64,000 bases of DNA from Mesostigma viride (lineage: Eukaryota; Streptophyta; Mesostigmatophyceae; Mesostigmatales; Mesostigmataceae), in assembly GCA_009746045.1 (NCBI GenBank), contig RPFO01000104.1:7028750-7092749 (forward strand). Direction: 5' to 3'. Shown in pieces: positions 20,990 through 41,339 of the stretch. The notes under the pieces were generated by a model. The model saw only the letters and a list, made by a program, of their open reading frames with translations, did not search any database and had not been told where the DNA came from. Each line of letters starts with the position of its first letter. Positions within the stretch are counted from its first letter, which is position 1. Both the position numbers and the translations under genes were made by a program.

Positions 20990-21262
20990 AATATGATGCG
21001 CATTCACTCCCTCTCTCTTGCTTGGACTGCTATGCAGGACAAGAAGAGGTGGAAGACGATTGTCCAGGCTCACACGCCGGCCCCTGTGGGCAAGCCCCCT
21101 CCCCCCAGGAAGAAGGGGCGCTTTGCTGGGTAGAGTAGTTAGGGTTTTCGAGATTAGCTTAGAGTTAGCTTAGTTCGGTTTTCGCGACTTCGCCCACCTC
21201 CATCCATCCAGCAAGGGAATACGTGCTACATGATCTCCCAACAATTTAAATCATAGCTCCGT
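20990..21262 (+). pseudogene. LINE ORF2 3' end and 3' UTR
   Basis: The frame to the TAG at 21131-21133 reads IHSLSLAWTAMQDKKRWKTI and then KPPPPRKKGRF at its C-terminus. It matches the minus-strand copy ending at 21608 (DKTRWKKI, KPPPPKRRRRF). The 3' UTR ends with GGAATACGTGCTACATGATC and CTCCCAACA, the terminus shared with the dispersed short elements. The two LINE ends converge tail to tail. Confidence 0.75.
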
Positions 21263-21607
21263 GGGGAGCATATGTAACACATAGCCCTGAGTGCTCCGTG
21301 ACTCCCCAACGGGAGCACGAGTCTAATTAACAGCCCTGAGAAAGGGGCATCTATGGGTTTGTAATACAATCAGGGCGACAACCTGCAGGTGTAGGATGTA
21401 CAACTATCACCTGCTCTGGGTGCTCAAGGTGCACCTGCACCGCCATGATGGTAAAAAAAAAAAAAATAGATTAAAAAAAAAAATTAAATTATAACATGCC
21501 TCCGTGGGGAGGTCATGTACCACATATTCCATGATGGGTGGGGTGGAGGAAGCCGCGTGATCGAACTATACTAACTCCAAGCTATCTAGAAAATCCTAAC
21601 TACACTA

Positions 21608-22412
21608 CTCATCAAAACGCCTCCTCCGCTTGGGGGGAGGTGGCTTGCCCACAGGGTCGGGCGTGTGCGCCTTGACAATTATCTTCTTCCACCGCGTCTT
21701 GTCCTGCATGACAGTCCAAAGACGGGAGAGAGAGTGGATGCGGTGCTCAAACTGGGCTGGGACCACTAGGTCGTCCAGCAACATCTGAACGTATAGTTCG
21801 TGACAGGTTTCCCAACCCGTTTGGGAATGTCCGCGGGGCCAGGCCAGGTCAGAATGTGCCGCCCTGGCTGGCCAAGTCGCTGGGGGCCGGCCAGACCGAC
21901 TAGGGTGGTGTCGACCTGGCTGGTGCGGGCAAGGTGTCCTACAAATGCTATCCTACGCTGCCTAATCTCGTCCGAAACACGAGGCATGCCATGATACAAA
22001 GACTCTGATGACGGACGCTCGGAAAAACCTACGTTAAGGACCTGTCGGAGCATCCTGTAGACCGTGCCGTCTAGCCTAGCTGCCAGTTTGGGTGGGAGGG
22101 TCCACGCCTCGGCGACATACGTGAGCACCGTGAGGACGAGGACCTTGAAGAGCATGCGCTTGCGGTGCCCGCCCAGGCCCTTCGAGCGCCAGTAGGGTGT
22201 GAGCGAACGGAGCTTGGCCCAGGCAAGGCCGATGCGGGTGTCCACATCGTCGGCGGTGTCAGGAAGCCAGCTCCCCAACAGCTTGAAGCGGTCGCGGAAC
22301 GGGACCTCCGTCCCATCGAGCAGGCGCGGCAGCCATGATGGTTCATGCGTCCTAAACAAGCACAGGCACACAAGGCGGCTTGAGGAGAGGGCCTAGAAGG
22401 CCTGCATGACAT
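21608..22412 (-). pseudogene. LINE ORF2 remnant: C-terminal part of reverse transcriptase
   Basis: Minus-strand frames give FRDRFKLLGSWLPDTADDVD, TRIGLAWAKLRSLTPYW, GLGGHRKRMLFKVLVLTVL, TYVAEAWTLPPKLAARLDG and RQRRIAFVGHLAR, the typical order after the RT palm in L1-like and related LINE ORF2 proteins. The C-terminus MQDKTRWKKI..KPPPPKRRRRF follows in another frame near 21610-21740. The YxDD catalytic region is not present, so the element cannot move by itself. Confidence 0.85.
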
Positions 22413-22584
22413 ATGGGGTGGAAGGTATGTGGCTAGGCTATATAGCTGGGGTTTCCGGCCCCACCGTCTAGGTCATCTAGTCGCTCTACACGTAAGCCAG
22501 CCATAATTTCAATGCACACGGATACACATTTCCATCACCATTCATATTCATCATCCTGAACGACTCGAACACGCGGACAAGACA

Positions 22585-22655
22585 ACGGCAGGCTCGAGCT
22601 ACCATGGTCCGGATTCTCCCGATTTCTGGCCTGCGCTGGTTGTCTCCTTGATATA
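22585..22655 (-). mobile_element. SINE conserved block, third copy
   Basis: Minus-strand match to ATCAAGGAGACAACCAGCGC, CAGAAATCGGGAGAATCCGG and GCTCGAGCCTGCCG, lying between the ORF1 and ORF2 remnants of the LINE. A partial copy A block (CAGAGAGTAACTCCCTGCATG) sits beside it at 22676-22700. Confidence 0.65.
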
Positions 22656-22849
22656 GCTGGGGTACACATGGCCTCTCAGCAGAGAGTAACTCCCTGCATG
22701 GGCAAATCATGACTCGAAATTGCTACGGCTATTGTAAGGGCGGGTGTGGGCCCATCACGTAGGCATACATTTTCAGGTTGTCTCCTTGATATGTACATGG
22801 CCACGTCACTAAGCTTTCTACTAGTCTACACTACAGCTATATATTCCCT

Positions 22850-24125
22850 AGGCTGGGGTGGCTGGGGTGGCTGGGGCGGCACTGGGGGTCGCCTGCCAGG
22901 GCTTGTGGGCGACGTAGATGTCCGCCCGCTTCCAGTAGACCGGCTTCTGCCCCGCCGTCTGCCGAAGCTGGAGGTAGGTCGGCCATAGTAGCTCCCGTCG
23001 CCGTTGTTGCTGCGTCAAGGTCAAGTCGTCGTCCAGCGTGTAGGCGGTCCCCCCAAGCCGCTTGCGACACTTGAGGAACTCCGCATCTTATCCGTCATGG
23101 TGTCAAAGGTGAGGAGCAAGGGGGACCTCGGGGCCGGCCTTACCCCGCGAGCGGGGAAGGCGGGTCACCGGCCCCCCGCGGCTTGCCCTTACCATGGATA
23201 GCGATGGGGACAAGGAATTTTGTTCTCAAACGCCAGGGCAAGGGTCTCGGAGGTCTCGTCCTGCAGCGGGTCGAAGTGCTTGACTATGACGTTAAGGCTG
23301 CGCTTGGCGAGCTCGGCCTCCTCGCGGAGGTCCAGCGTCTGCTGCTTAAGCTGGGCGGCGACGGCGGAGGTGGTGGAGGTGGCGTGCTGCTTAAGCATGT
23401 CCCGTGCTGCTTAAGCTGGGCGGCGACGGCGGAGGTGGTGCCGAGGTGGCGTGCTGCTTAAGCATGTCCGCCCAGGTCGGGATGGGAGGAGCATCGCCGG
23501 CAGGGCCAGCAGGGGCTGGCCGAGCGGCGATGTCCTTCACCGCCTGGGCAGTGATGCCGGCGGTGTTCTGCAAGCATTCGATGGCTATGGCATTGTCCTG
23601 CAGGTGCTTGTCGATGGCGAGGAGCTGGGCGGTGAGGGCGTCGGTTGTGGTGGAGGTGGAGGCGAGGAGCTTGGAGGTGGCGGTGGTGGTGGAGGAGAGG
23701 AGGGGAAGCTCGGCAGCCAGCGTGCCGCCCATGGCCGCCACATCTGCGGCCCGGGGTGTCACGTGCTGTTCGATGGCCTTGTTGATGATGGAGCGAATTT
23801 CGGAGGTGGAGGGGGGGGGGCAGATCTCAGCGACAAAGCGCCCGAGGAGGGAGCAGAGGGCGAGGAGCTGAAGGCGGGGGCGGGAGTAGCGGGACAGTTC
23901 CGGGTGGTAATCACGGCGGGTAGGCGAAATGATGCGACCTTGGACGTAAAAGTGCTTGCACAGTACAGGGCAAGAAGCGAGGTGCGCGACCCGTAGAACA
24001 CGGCGTTCATAAACTGGATGGGAGCTGCTTGGCCTTGTGTCCACCATGCAGCTGATTTGGCGTCAAAGTCGATTTCTTTCCAGCCCGGCTCGTCAGGGGG
24101 CGGATCCTCAGGGCGGCGCTGCGTT
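22850..24125 (-). pseudogene. LINE ORF1 remnant, frameshifted
   Basis: Segments in different minus-strand frames line up with the intact ORF1 at 35247-36608: GWKEIDFDAKSAAWWTQGQA and FMNAVFYG near the N-terminus, YHPELSRYSRPRLQLLALCS, SEIRSIINKAIEQHVTPRAA (coiled-coil region), then WADMLKQHATS, which is duplicated about 65 bases apart (near 23390 and 23460), and finally KPVYWKRADIYVAHKPWQA. Frameshifts and the duplication make it non-functional. Confidence 0.75.
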
Positions 24126-24469
24126 TAGGCTCAGGCGATGCAGAGGTCGAGGCAAGTCCGTTCAAGGGGGATGGGCAACCACCAGTGCATGACTAGTGTC
24201 ACCGTTGCCTTCCGGGCTTGAGGGCGAATCTGCTGCCGAAGCTGCAGACGGACTTTCATTGCCGATCGAGCGCAGCCGCCAGGCTGCGTTGCGGCAAGGG
24301 GCGTTTGCTCGTCATATATTGCGTTATAGCTTCGGAAAATTATATCAGCATGTGCGTACGCTAAGAAAGACGAAGCGATTGTGATATTCACAGCTGAATT
24401 CGGGGCTCAAACAAGTTATGAGCTCCGACAGCCATGGCCTGGCTCGTGGTGCTAGCCGGTAGCACATGT

Positions 24470-24788
24470 CCATGCCACCGCCCAGCCCGACATTATATAC
24501 CGTGCTTGACTACGACGGGCAGGGCGACGTCGGGCACCATCGTGTGGTGCCCTTTGTCCTGGAGGAGTTCGGGGCCATATGGGGCCCCTGACCTCCGCCT
24601 TCTTCAAGGAGTGTTGCCGGCTCCGGGTCGAGGACCGGCTGGACCTGGAGGGCCAGCGGGCCCCATGGTCGGCGCGGACCTGGACGTCATATTGGCGTCA
24701 GCGCTTGTTGGTGGCGCTGACTCGGGCCATGGCTGACATCATGCTCCGCCGTACGCGGGCTGATTTTGCGGTGCAGCAGGGCTATTAG
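24470..24788 (+). pseudogene. LINE ORF2 C-terminal fragment, copy 1
   Basis: Reads HRVVPFVLEEFGAIWG, then after a frameshift TSAFFKECCRLRVEDRLDLE and APWSARTWTSYWRQR to a stop at 24788. It is homologous throughout to 24935-25222. The PFVLEEFGA motif followed by a short helical C-terminus is typical of the region after the RT in many LINE ORF2 proteins. Lineage differs from, or was not retained in, the 21.6 kb copy. Confidence 0.6.
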
Positions 24789-24934
24789 GTTCCTCCCGTT
24801 AGGAGTTTCCATTGGTCTTATCGTAGTATAGAGCTTTGACATGGCTCTGTATATAGGTTTATAGCTGGGCGTTTGCTTTGGTTTGAGTGATTTCACTCTG
24901 ATGTAAGTAATTATATTTTTAATATATATCCCCA

Positions 24935-25222
24935 AAAGAGCGCGACAAGTTTGCTTCCTACGGCAATGTGGGGCCCCACCGGGTCATCCCCTTTGTCCTT
25001 GAGGAGTTTGGGGCCATGGGCCCAAAGACAGCGGAGTTTTTCCACGAGTGCTGCCAGCGCCGTGAAGACCGCCTCGACCTCGAGGGTCAGACCGCCCCGT
25101 GGTCTGCCCGCACGTGGTCCTCGTATTGGCGGCAGCGCCTGTCACTCGCCCTGACTCGCACCGTGGCTGATGTGTTATTCCGCTGCACCCGGGCCGACTT
25201 TGTCGCAACCCATGCGGTCTAG
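24935..25222 (+). pseudogene. LINE ORF2 C-terminal fragment, copy 2
   Basis: The frame reads HRVIPFVLEEFGAMGPKTAE, FFHECCQRREDRLDLEGQ and APWSARTWSSYWRQRLSLAL before TAG at 25220-25222. It is the better-preserved tandem partner of 24470-24788, with about 150 bases of unrelated AT-rich sequence between. The flanking 25223-26071 shows only a partial SINE match near 25585-25625 and no gene. Confidence 0.6.
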
Positions 25223-26071
25223 ATCCCTTCCAGGCCTGCATGGTGGGCCGGCAGCGAGCTGTTGCTGCGTGTAGTTTTGTGATGTATAGATAGTTGTACC
25301 TTGTGCAGCTGGCGTGATCCTTGGATGTCCGTGTCAGATTACTATTAATTTCTTCAGGGTTATTCTCCCAGTTATCGGGGTTTTCCTTATGTTGCATGCC
25401 CATCTCACCTCCGTAATCTATCATTCGCAATGAATATATATCCCCATCTAGTGCTTAATGGTTGGGGAATGACGCAGACGATATTTGTTTAAACTTTTGT
25501 GTAATTATTTTTTCTAATGAGATTAGCATAGTACTCTGTGGCATGCCTTTGCGCATGACACGCAAGCTAGTACTTACTTACTTCCAGATTTCTTGCCTGT
25601 GCTGGTTGTCTCTTTGATGTACCTCTGGTACATCTATTCCTGTTGTCTCACTTAAACACTCCTGGTCATGCCATTGATTTTATTAAAAGTGAGACAACTT
25701 TGATATGTACGTACCTCTTCGATATTGAAAGGGATAAAGAGCTGGTCTGATCCCGTGATGAAGCAATTGCCGTGTTCAATAAATAAAGGTCCAACGCAAT
25801 CGGTTCACGACGAAATGCCAGCAGAGCACACAGAGCACATGCATGCCTAGGAGTACGGTGGCAGTCTTACACTGTGTCTTTGCTAGTAGTACAAGCAGCA
25901 TTCGGGGCTAGGCAGAGTAACGTATTCAATCCCCTTCCGTGGCGAATGTGTCATGCGAAGCCAATGTGCACCGAACTAGCTGCAAATGACAATTCAAAAA
26001 CATATTTACAATTAAACAAACTAAAAAATTGGCATCTCGGTCCTGGGGTGATGACCGTGTTGGCACTACTG

Positions 26072-27461
26072 TCAAGGCAACGGTGGCAGTGCATCCATCA
26101 GCCTCTGAAGAGCCTTGGATATTTCCTGCCTACCGCCCACCGCATGATCCCGTGTTCCTTGAGGTGGCTTGTCATTCCTGCCCTGTGCCTCTGGTGGCGG
26201 GGTGGATGCGCCGTTGGTCGACGCGGGAGATGGGGAGCTCCGCACCGGCTGGGCCCCTCCGGGAGGGGCCACCCGGAACAAGGCACGGTACCGTCCGCCA
26301 GCAGGCAGAGAAGGTTCACTGGCAGTCCTCGCCTTTGCTGGGGGCGCCTTGGAACCCTCCCCCGTCTCGGCATTACCCGGCACCGGCGAGGCAGCGGGGC
26401 TGGCGTCCGATCCCGGCGTGGCCGACCGCTTGCGAGCCTGGCTAGCCATCCGCAGCTCCGCCGCCGCCCTCGAGACCCCCGATGCGCTGCCCCGTCGCTT
26501 CTGGCCCGGTCCCCGCGACCCATCACTATTCCCACTGCTGGCATCATTCCCTGTACTAGCTGTGAGCAGCGCCGCGGTGACCGCGTCCCCGGTGCCCGCG
26601 CGCATGCTTGGCTTGCGCGCGACCACCTGGCGCCCGATGCTGACCTTTCTCTCGTCTGCCACCAGCTCCTCCTTGCGCCCAGGGTACGCCCCTGACGGCC
26701 CGATGCTGGGCTTGCTGTACACCTTGTGGTTGACCTGTGGTGCGACGACCTGGGGGGTGGGGGCGGAGGACCTGCCGTTTGGCAGCACACCAAGTACCTG
26801 CTGGCTCGCGCCACCGGTGGGGCTGATTTGGCCCCCGCGCCGCAGCGCCTCTTTCTCGGCCTTCATGCGCAAGTACAGCGACTGGAAGTGGTTGTCTAAG
26901 GGGTGGTCCCATGTAGTTAGCCCCGTCGCACGGTTGTGGTAGTAGGGGTTGCCGTTGGGGGCCACGTACTCGTTCCAGTTCTCTGAAGATGCCAGCATGG
27001 GGGGGGGGGGGACAACATGACCGGATATCAACCCCGTGTTACAAGGGCAACAGAGACCGGAGGACCCGAGGAGAGCTTGCGATGATGCAGCAGCGCATAC
27101 CAGTGAGCGTGTTCATGCTAGGAATGGGCATTATCGTGATGGGGTCTGCTACTATCAATCATGCAAGGGATGGCTTCTATCAATCATGCAAGGAATGGGT
27201 ACAATCAACCATCCTAGGATCGGTACAATTAAAAAACCAGTACGCATACCAGGTGGCGGGTACCTGCTAGGATCAAGTACTACCACAGGCGTGGGTAGGT
27301 AACAGAGGCAGAAACACAGAGTCGGCGTGCATACCCGGTAGCGGCGCCTTGAGCCCTTGTTCCGCGATCCACAGCAGCTCCGCATCCTGCACCGGGTCCA
27401 TCCCCAGCGTGGCCGCATACTCCAGCACATCCTGCGCAGGTGGCGAGCGGACAGGAAGCAT
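26072..27461 (-). CDS. WW-domain protein with a CEP164-type N-terminus
   Basis: Two visible exons: 27335-27431 (or from an ATG at 27461-27459) and 26072-26982, joined by a GT-AG intron in phase 1. The joined protein reads DVLEYAATLGMDPVQDAELL, WIAEQGLKAPLP, then ENWNEYVAPNGNPYYHNRAT and GLTTWDHPLDNHFQSLY. The short helical LGMDPxxDxELLWIAxxGLxAPLP segment directly before one WW domain, and the WDHPLDxxFxxLY ending, are features of CEP164 and related ciliary-base proteins. The remaining 240 or so residues are Ser/Pro/Ala/Gly-rich without a recognised domain. At roughly 335-345 residues it is far shorter than animal CEP164, so a different WW protein of that type is possible. The acceptor CTGCGCAG before GATGTGCTGG suggests a further 5' exon, hence the uncertain start. 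Confidence 0.75.
27090..27258 (-). repeat. Decayed copies of the WW-gene exon end and donor in its intron
   Basis: The true junction on the minus strand is CTACCG|GGTATGCACGCC. Inside the intron CACCTGGTATGCGTA (27255-27241) and CACTGGTATGCGCTG (27105-27091) repeat it. The intron also has a tandem duplication of ATCAATCATGCAAGG (27156-27196, + strand) and a run of G at 27000-27011, which is the C-rich 3' end on the coding strand. Confidence 0.5.
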
Positions 27462-28018
27462 AGGGGGCAACGCAACATTTTGGTCGACGTTGCTAGGGAA
27501 GGAAGCAGCCACCGACTCAGGAAGGATAAACCGAATCAGTAAGGAGTACCCCCTTACCCTAGCAAGGGGTTGCTAGGGCAAAAGCACGGTTTGCGTGTGA
27601 TGTGCACGTGAGCTAGAATGACCCTCGTTGCAGCACTTGAGGGAGGAGGGCTTGCCCATCGGCGGAACCTAGGGCAGCGTGCCATACCCGAGCCATGGCT
27701 AGGTGGCTTGGAAGCAAATGGTGGAGCGTGCAGATGCGGCTGCGCCCAACACCGTGCAAGGACAGGGTGCTCGTGGCGGGCGGAATCGCCATGAATGAGA
27801 AGGAGATACGAGCATGAAAGATACACACCTGCATGGAGACTTCGCCCCACGCGGCGCCCGGTGTTTCTGGTGGAGGCGTAGACATACGACACCGGCCGCA
27901 AAAACGCACAACGTTAGACAACATAGGGCATTTTTGTGGCCGAGGTATGGGCTGGGTTGCCACGCATAAGCCTGCCAAACCAATGCTGGACATCTCCACC
28001 ATGGTCCACACAAATGAC
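27462..28018. other. Region upstream of the WW gene
   Basis: No supported gene. It may hold the unresolved 5' exon and promoter of the WW gene on the minus strand. Confidence 0.3.
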
Positions 28019-28026
28019 AGCATCCC

Positions 28027-29182
28027 CAGTGTGAGTTAGTGCTGCTGGTACGGCAATACACCAAACCTCGGCGTATTGCCGTGTTGCGCATTATACGCGT
28101 ATTACACGCCAAAAGCTCAAGAGCTCAAAAAGGGCATTTCCGAGCCGCTATCCATGCTGGCAAGCCTCTTGTCATATTCTGAGGTGTTTATCCCATGGGC
28201 GTGCCTCTCAAACACGCTAACTGATGCGTCAATCTTGACGTGGCGTAAATGCAATGCACGTAGCGTTTGAAACTCGCATGGTTGTCTCGGTGTATGAAAT
28301 GTGATACTCGTCCACTGCATGCTATATTGATTGCTAATTGAGCTTATTCCTTATGACAACCATGCATTAATTAACTGATAGGTCTATGATATCTTTAAAA
28401 TCGACCCGATAACTTGATACAGTATACAATAGACAAGTGAACAGCGCATACTAGATCAAAACCGCAGATTAATTACGTTTACCTTCCTTGCTGGAGCTAG
28501 CCGCATGCCCACCTCAAGGACGTAGCTGCGAGCCTTTCCTGGCCGTCGTCGCCAATGAATCATGTCAGCAATAATTTGACACATCGCTCCGCGTACGTAC
28601 AAATGTATGGGCATGTATCCTGCCTAGAAACAGTTAGCACATGCACGGCGACCAACCTGGTCGCTGATCAAACGAGGTTGCTGCACCGAGCAGAAGGTCG
28701 AGACATATCTGCGCACATCCAGACGTTGCCTGGCCGAGGATATGAGCTTTTTAAGACCTATGGATCATGCCTGCAAAATTGCAGTTCAAAATGTCGAGCC
28801 ATGCTCTCATACCAGTCAGTTTTCTGCACCTCCGTGGCCGCCGAAGTCAATGATCATTTGTATGGAAGTCGGTCTCGTTTTGCCATGGTTTACCCACGCC
28901 GTGAACTGGCAGAGATGGCAAGCGGGACCAACTGTAGGCCCGCACTCCCCGAGTACGGTTTAGGCTGCGTACCTGCCTAGGCGAGCTATGCCGAAACTAG
29001 GTCTGGCGCCAACACCGGAGCTCCGTGAAAAAAATACGTGAAAAATACGTATTCAACGGCGTAGGTGCTCTGAGAACCAAAAAAAAAAAAAGAAAAGTAC
29101 GCTAGTACGCCCCCCCCCCCCCCCCCCCGTATTGTATAATATGGCGTATTAAACTTATAATTCGCCGTACTAACTCACACTG
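28027..29182. mobile_element. Non-autonomous hAT-type DNA transposon (about 1.16 kb)
   Basis: The left end reads CAGTGTGAGTTAGTGCTGC and the right end is its inverted form (..GTACTAACTCACACTG), giving a 14-bp perfect terminal inverted repeat starting CAGTG. The element is flanked on both sides by AGCATCCC (28019-28026 and 29183-29190), a perfect 8-bp target-site duplication, the size made by hAT transposases. No transposase is visible inside; a 141-codon frame (28555-28980) shows no hAT motif. A run of about 22 C at 29109-29129 and an A-run at 29079-29090 lie near the right end. Confidence 0.9.
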
Positions 29183-29190
29183 AGCATCCC

Positions 29191-30645
29191 AGCAGGCTGG
29201 ACAGGCAAGCCTGTGGGCAGAGCAGAGTGACATCGTAACTAGCGGCGCCCGAGATGAGGCACCATTGTTTACTCTGGGTTGATTTTGGCTTAAAGAAGTG
29301 GCTTAAAACTAGTTGCGAACAATTTCTTTTTTCCACCCAAAACAAACCCGTTTTAGCATTTTACTAGCCAGGGTTTGCTAGTTTTTCGTGGTACTGTACG
29401 CTGCACACCTTGAGCGCACCCAGTAAGACCTAGAATCCTAGATTTCGGGCCAATATGGAGCATTTTAAAAGATCTTCACGGGGGTTCCCTCGAAAGTAAT
29501 TGCTCGCAATTTGTTTTTAGCCACTACACTAGAGTTTGACCTATCTTGGGCCAGTCGCCCAGTCCTGGCCTTGACACCTGGCAACCAGCATGACCTGGGC
29601 ATTGGCCATAGCGCCTTAATACATAACCATCGCAGGAAAAAAAAGGCTACTCACTACCAGAATGAAAGGGGACATGAATTTTGAGCAATAAAATATCACA
29701 GGGCAGGCTGCCCCCTGCTACTGAAAGATCTATTTGTCGGTTCAAACGCGATCCGGGGACAAGGTTGCCAACCGGCCCTGGTCCAGCAGCGGTGGCCACA
29801 GAGGGAACGGTACGGCTTCCAAGGCATCCCCCGTGGATGATGACAATGTTGCATCCCAACAGAGTTCCCCCCCCGCGATCCCACTTCCCGACAAGTCACG
29901 GATCCGCAAGATATCCGCAGGCATCTAAACACACAACTCCCCTCCATGGCGGACTCCCCTCTACGGCACCTATCCCTTCTGATGCTTACTTCTTCCCCCG
30001 CGGGATGGCGGCGTGTGCTGGCCGTCGCGCAGGCTGCCTGCGGGTCGCTGCACGGCCTGCAGCCGGCGGCCGCTGCGTGTGGGTTCCCCCAGGGACGAAC
30101 GCACAAGGGTTTGCACAAGGAGGAAGCCCAGGTTTTGGGAGGGAAGCCGTTCCATTGCATTAGAAACGAAGCGAACCATGCACGCAGACGGGTTGCGTCC
30201 ATGGCCAGGCGGTGGTGGGAAGAACAGTCACTGAAAGGTAGGGAAGGGCGTGGAAGAGGCAGTGGGCCAGAAGGTACCATGCTGCCATGCCCTGTAGGTA
30301 TCACGCACTGCGAAAAACCAGTCACTCTCTCGTCCTGGACCAGGGCACCCAGACGATGGCTTTGAAAGGCAGGGTGACAACTCGCGACATTGATCCCAAA
30401 ATTGAAGGGCAATCTCTGTGCGTGACCGACTATATGCATGCAGTGGCACACCACGATGAAGCGTGGCTAGTTGATACCAGATACCAACACAGCAGGCCCA
30501 AGGCATGCCCTAGCGCTTCGTCAGGCAACACATTTCCCAAGCCCCCCACCCTCACCTGTAGTCGTCGTCCCCCTCCACTTGTCACCTGTGGCCATGCCCG
30601 TAACCTATGATGTATCGCCCCCCCCTCTCCCCCCCCCCAAAAAAA
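29191..30645. other. Gene-free region
   Basis: No gene supported. The several 60-250 codon frames between 29650 and 30520 overlap each other on both strands and have no domain. G and C runs occur at 29869 and 30617-30640. Confidence 0.4.
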
Positions 30646-30675
30646 CTTAAGGGTTTAGGGTTTGGGGCTTAGGGC

Positions 30676-30676
<1 letters not shown>
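30646..30676 (+). repeat. Degenerate telomere-like TTTAGGG tract
   Basis: The + strand reads AAGGGTTTAGGG, TTTGGGG, CTTAGGG: three to four units of the TTTAGGG type with single changes. It directly abuts the 3' end of the next gene's last exon (stop at 30676-30678). Confidence 0.6.
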
Positions 30677-39733
<9,057 letters not shown>

Positions 39734-41339
39734 TATTGCTACGATATGCGAGATTTTCTACTGCAAACACCTTTCAAGCGTTCTATCTCAGCGCCGGGCG
39801 CGCCTACCATCACCCCAGCTTCTCGCTTACCTATGCGCAGCATGCTCGCCCAAAACCTACAACACTTCCGATAAAAAATACAGATGGCAAGAACCTATTC
39901 TTCCAAGAGGTTTCAAGTAACGTTGTCGTATTAAACAGTCCATAAAAGTGTGCTCCAAATATTTCTTTAACTAGATCACCTCCCGGCCATAGCCTGGATC
40001 CAAATTAGCTCATGCCGGGGCCAATATTGTAAGTGTACCGCTTGTGTCGGGGATACCAGCAAATAGTGGACGCCTGGCAGACGCCTGGCCCGCTGCACGC
40101 GGCTCTGCACCTCTCTGCACGCGTCAGATTGTTGTAAGACACAGAAAGTTCAGTTAGTGTCCCGCGCCGGCCTTGTTGGTCGAAAGGTTCAGTTCAGTAC
40201 CGAGTGTCATGCCGTCTGCGGAACGTTCTGTCCACGAAATTCCATTCTACTACGACTAAATCGGGAAATATACTCTCGAAAAGTAATATGCCGTACACTT
40301 GACGTACTTAGGATAATAAATCGGCCTTGATGTTCGTACTTCCCTGCTTCAGATACAGGTCTACAGGTCAACGGAACCCGCCCAGCTCTCAGAAGTACTA
40401 TTTTCGTCAATGCTTTAAATGTACTCGCGCATGGAGTGATTGCCGATTGGAGTCAAAAGCAAAATTCTCATCAATGATCAATGAGGCCAGAAATCTGAAA
40501 TAATTATGTTTGTGCTCCTTTCACTTCCTTGCCAAACACGCTTTGCGACACGTCGTATCTCTCATCAGTCACGAGTCACGACTCGCGTCTTTTAAAACAG
40601 ATAATTCGAAACTGGCAACTCGTTACTCGCTGGCAAGCGCATGAAAATTATTAAGTGAGACTACTATTCCTGTTGAACAGTCCTGGTTTCCTGGATGGGC
40701 AGTCTACTGGGATAAGACTTAATTATTGACTATGGAATGGTCAACTAGCTTCCGTGGCACTACAATTTAAATTTTATGCCTATATTTTAGTTGTTTGTTT
40801 TTTAAAGGAAGGGTGGGGTATTTGATCAATGCATGGTGATGCAGCGACTACAAATTCGCTTTAAGGGGCTGGCCCCTGGACTCCTGGAGACGAAATCAGT
40901 CTGGGCCTATGTATTGTATCACAGTCAAAGTCAAATATCAGAATCGGGACTCAGTGAATATGACATTGCTGCACGTCCGTCCGTTCGTTCCTAACAAAAT
41001 AGTAACGTAACCTCAGTTTGTCAGTGACTGTAGGAAAGTTACCAACTGACCGAGGTGCGCCGGAATCCCAACAAGGGCCGAGCGGGTGGTACTGCAAATA
41101 ATGCGACCAACGTTAACGCTCGCCTCAGAGGCTCTGCAAAACGGGAAAAAGCTTGCTGCTGGAATTGGTTATTATGGGCATGTCTCGCTGGCGCATTCGT
41201 ACTGGCGAATCAGGTCTAGTCCCGACGGCGGTCCTTTCCCATCAAGCCTCTTGAGGCCTCGTGGCTCGTGTCCCTTCCCCACCGAACCTTTCTGGACCCG
41301 GGAGAAATGTCAACAGTGGCCAACCCTTCTCTATCCCAA
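39734..41339. other. Gene-free region between divergent genes
   Basis: No supported gene. It is more AT-rich than the neighbouring genes and should contain the promoter of the minus-strand membrane-protein gene near 39734-40000. A TCCGTCCGTTCGTTC direct repeat lies near 40976. Confidence 0.4.

Larger units (their letters stand above)
21223..24445 (-). mobile_element. Degraded non-LTR retrotransposon (LINE), minus strand
   Basis: Read 5' to 3' on the minus strand this holds a 5' UTR-like GGAGCTCATAAC..TTGAGCCCCGAATTC (shared with the element at 36.7 kb), a frameshifted ORF1 (24125 to 22850), a gap containing a SINE (22585-22655), the C-terminal part of ORF2 (22412 to 21608) and a 3' UTR. The 3' UTR carries CATGACCTCCCCACGGAG, a T/A-rich stretch with two poly(A/T) runs (21451-21491) and an inserted short element at about 21230-21455. 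Most of ORF2, including endonuclease and the RT catalytic core, is missing. Confidence 0.75.

Noticed and set aside
28555..28980. 141-codon frame inside the hAT element
   Set aside because: No hAT transposase motif (no DDE-type or dimerisation segment), and it could arise by chance.
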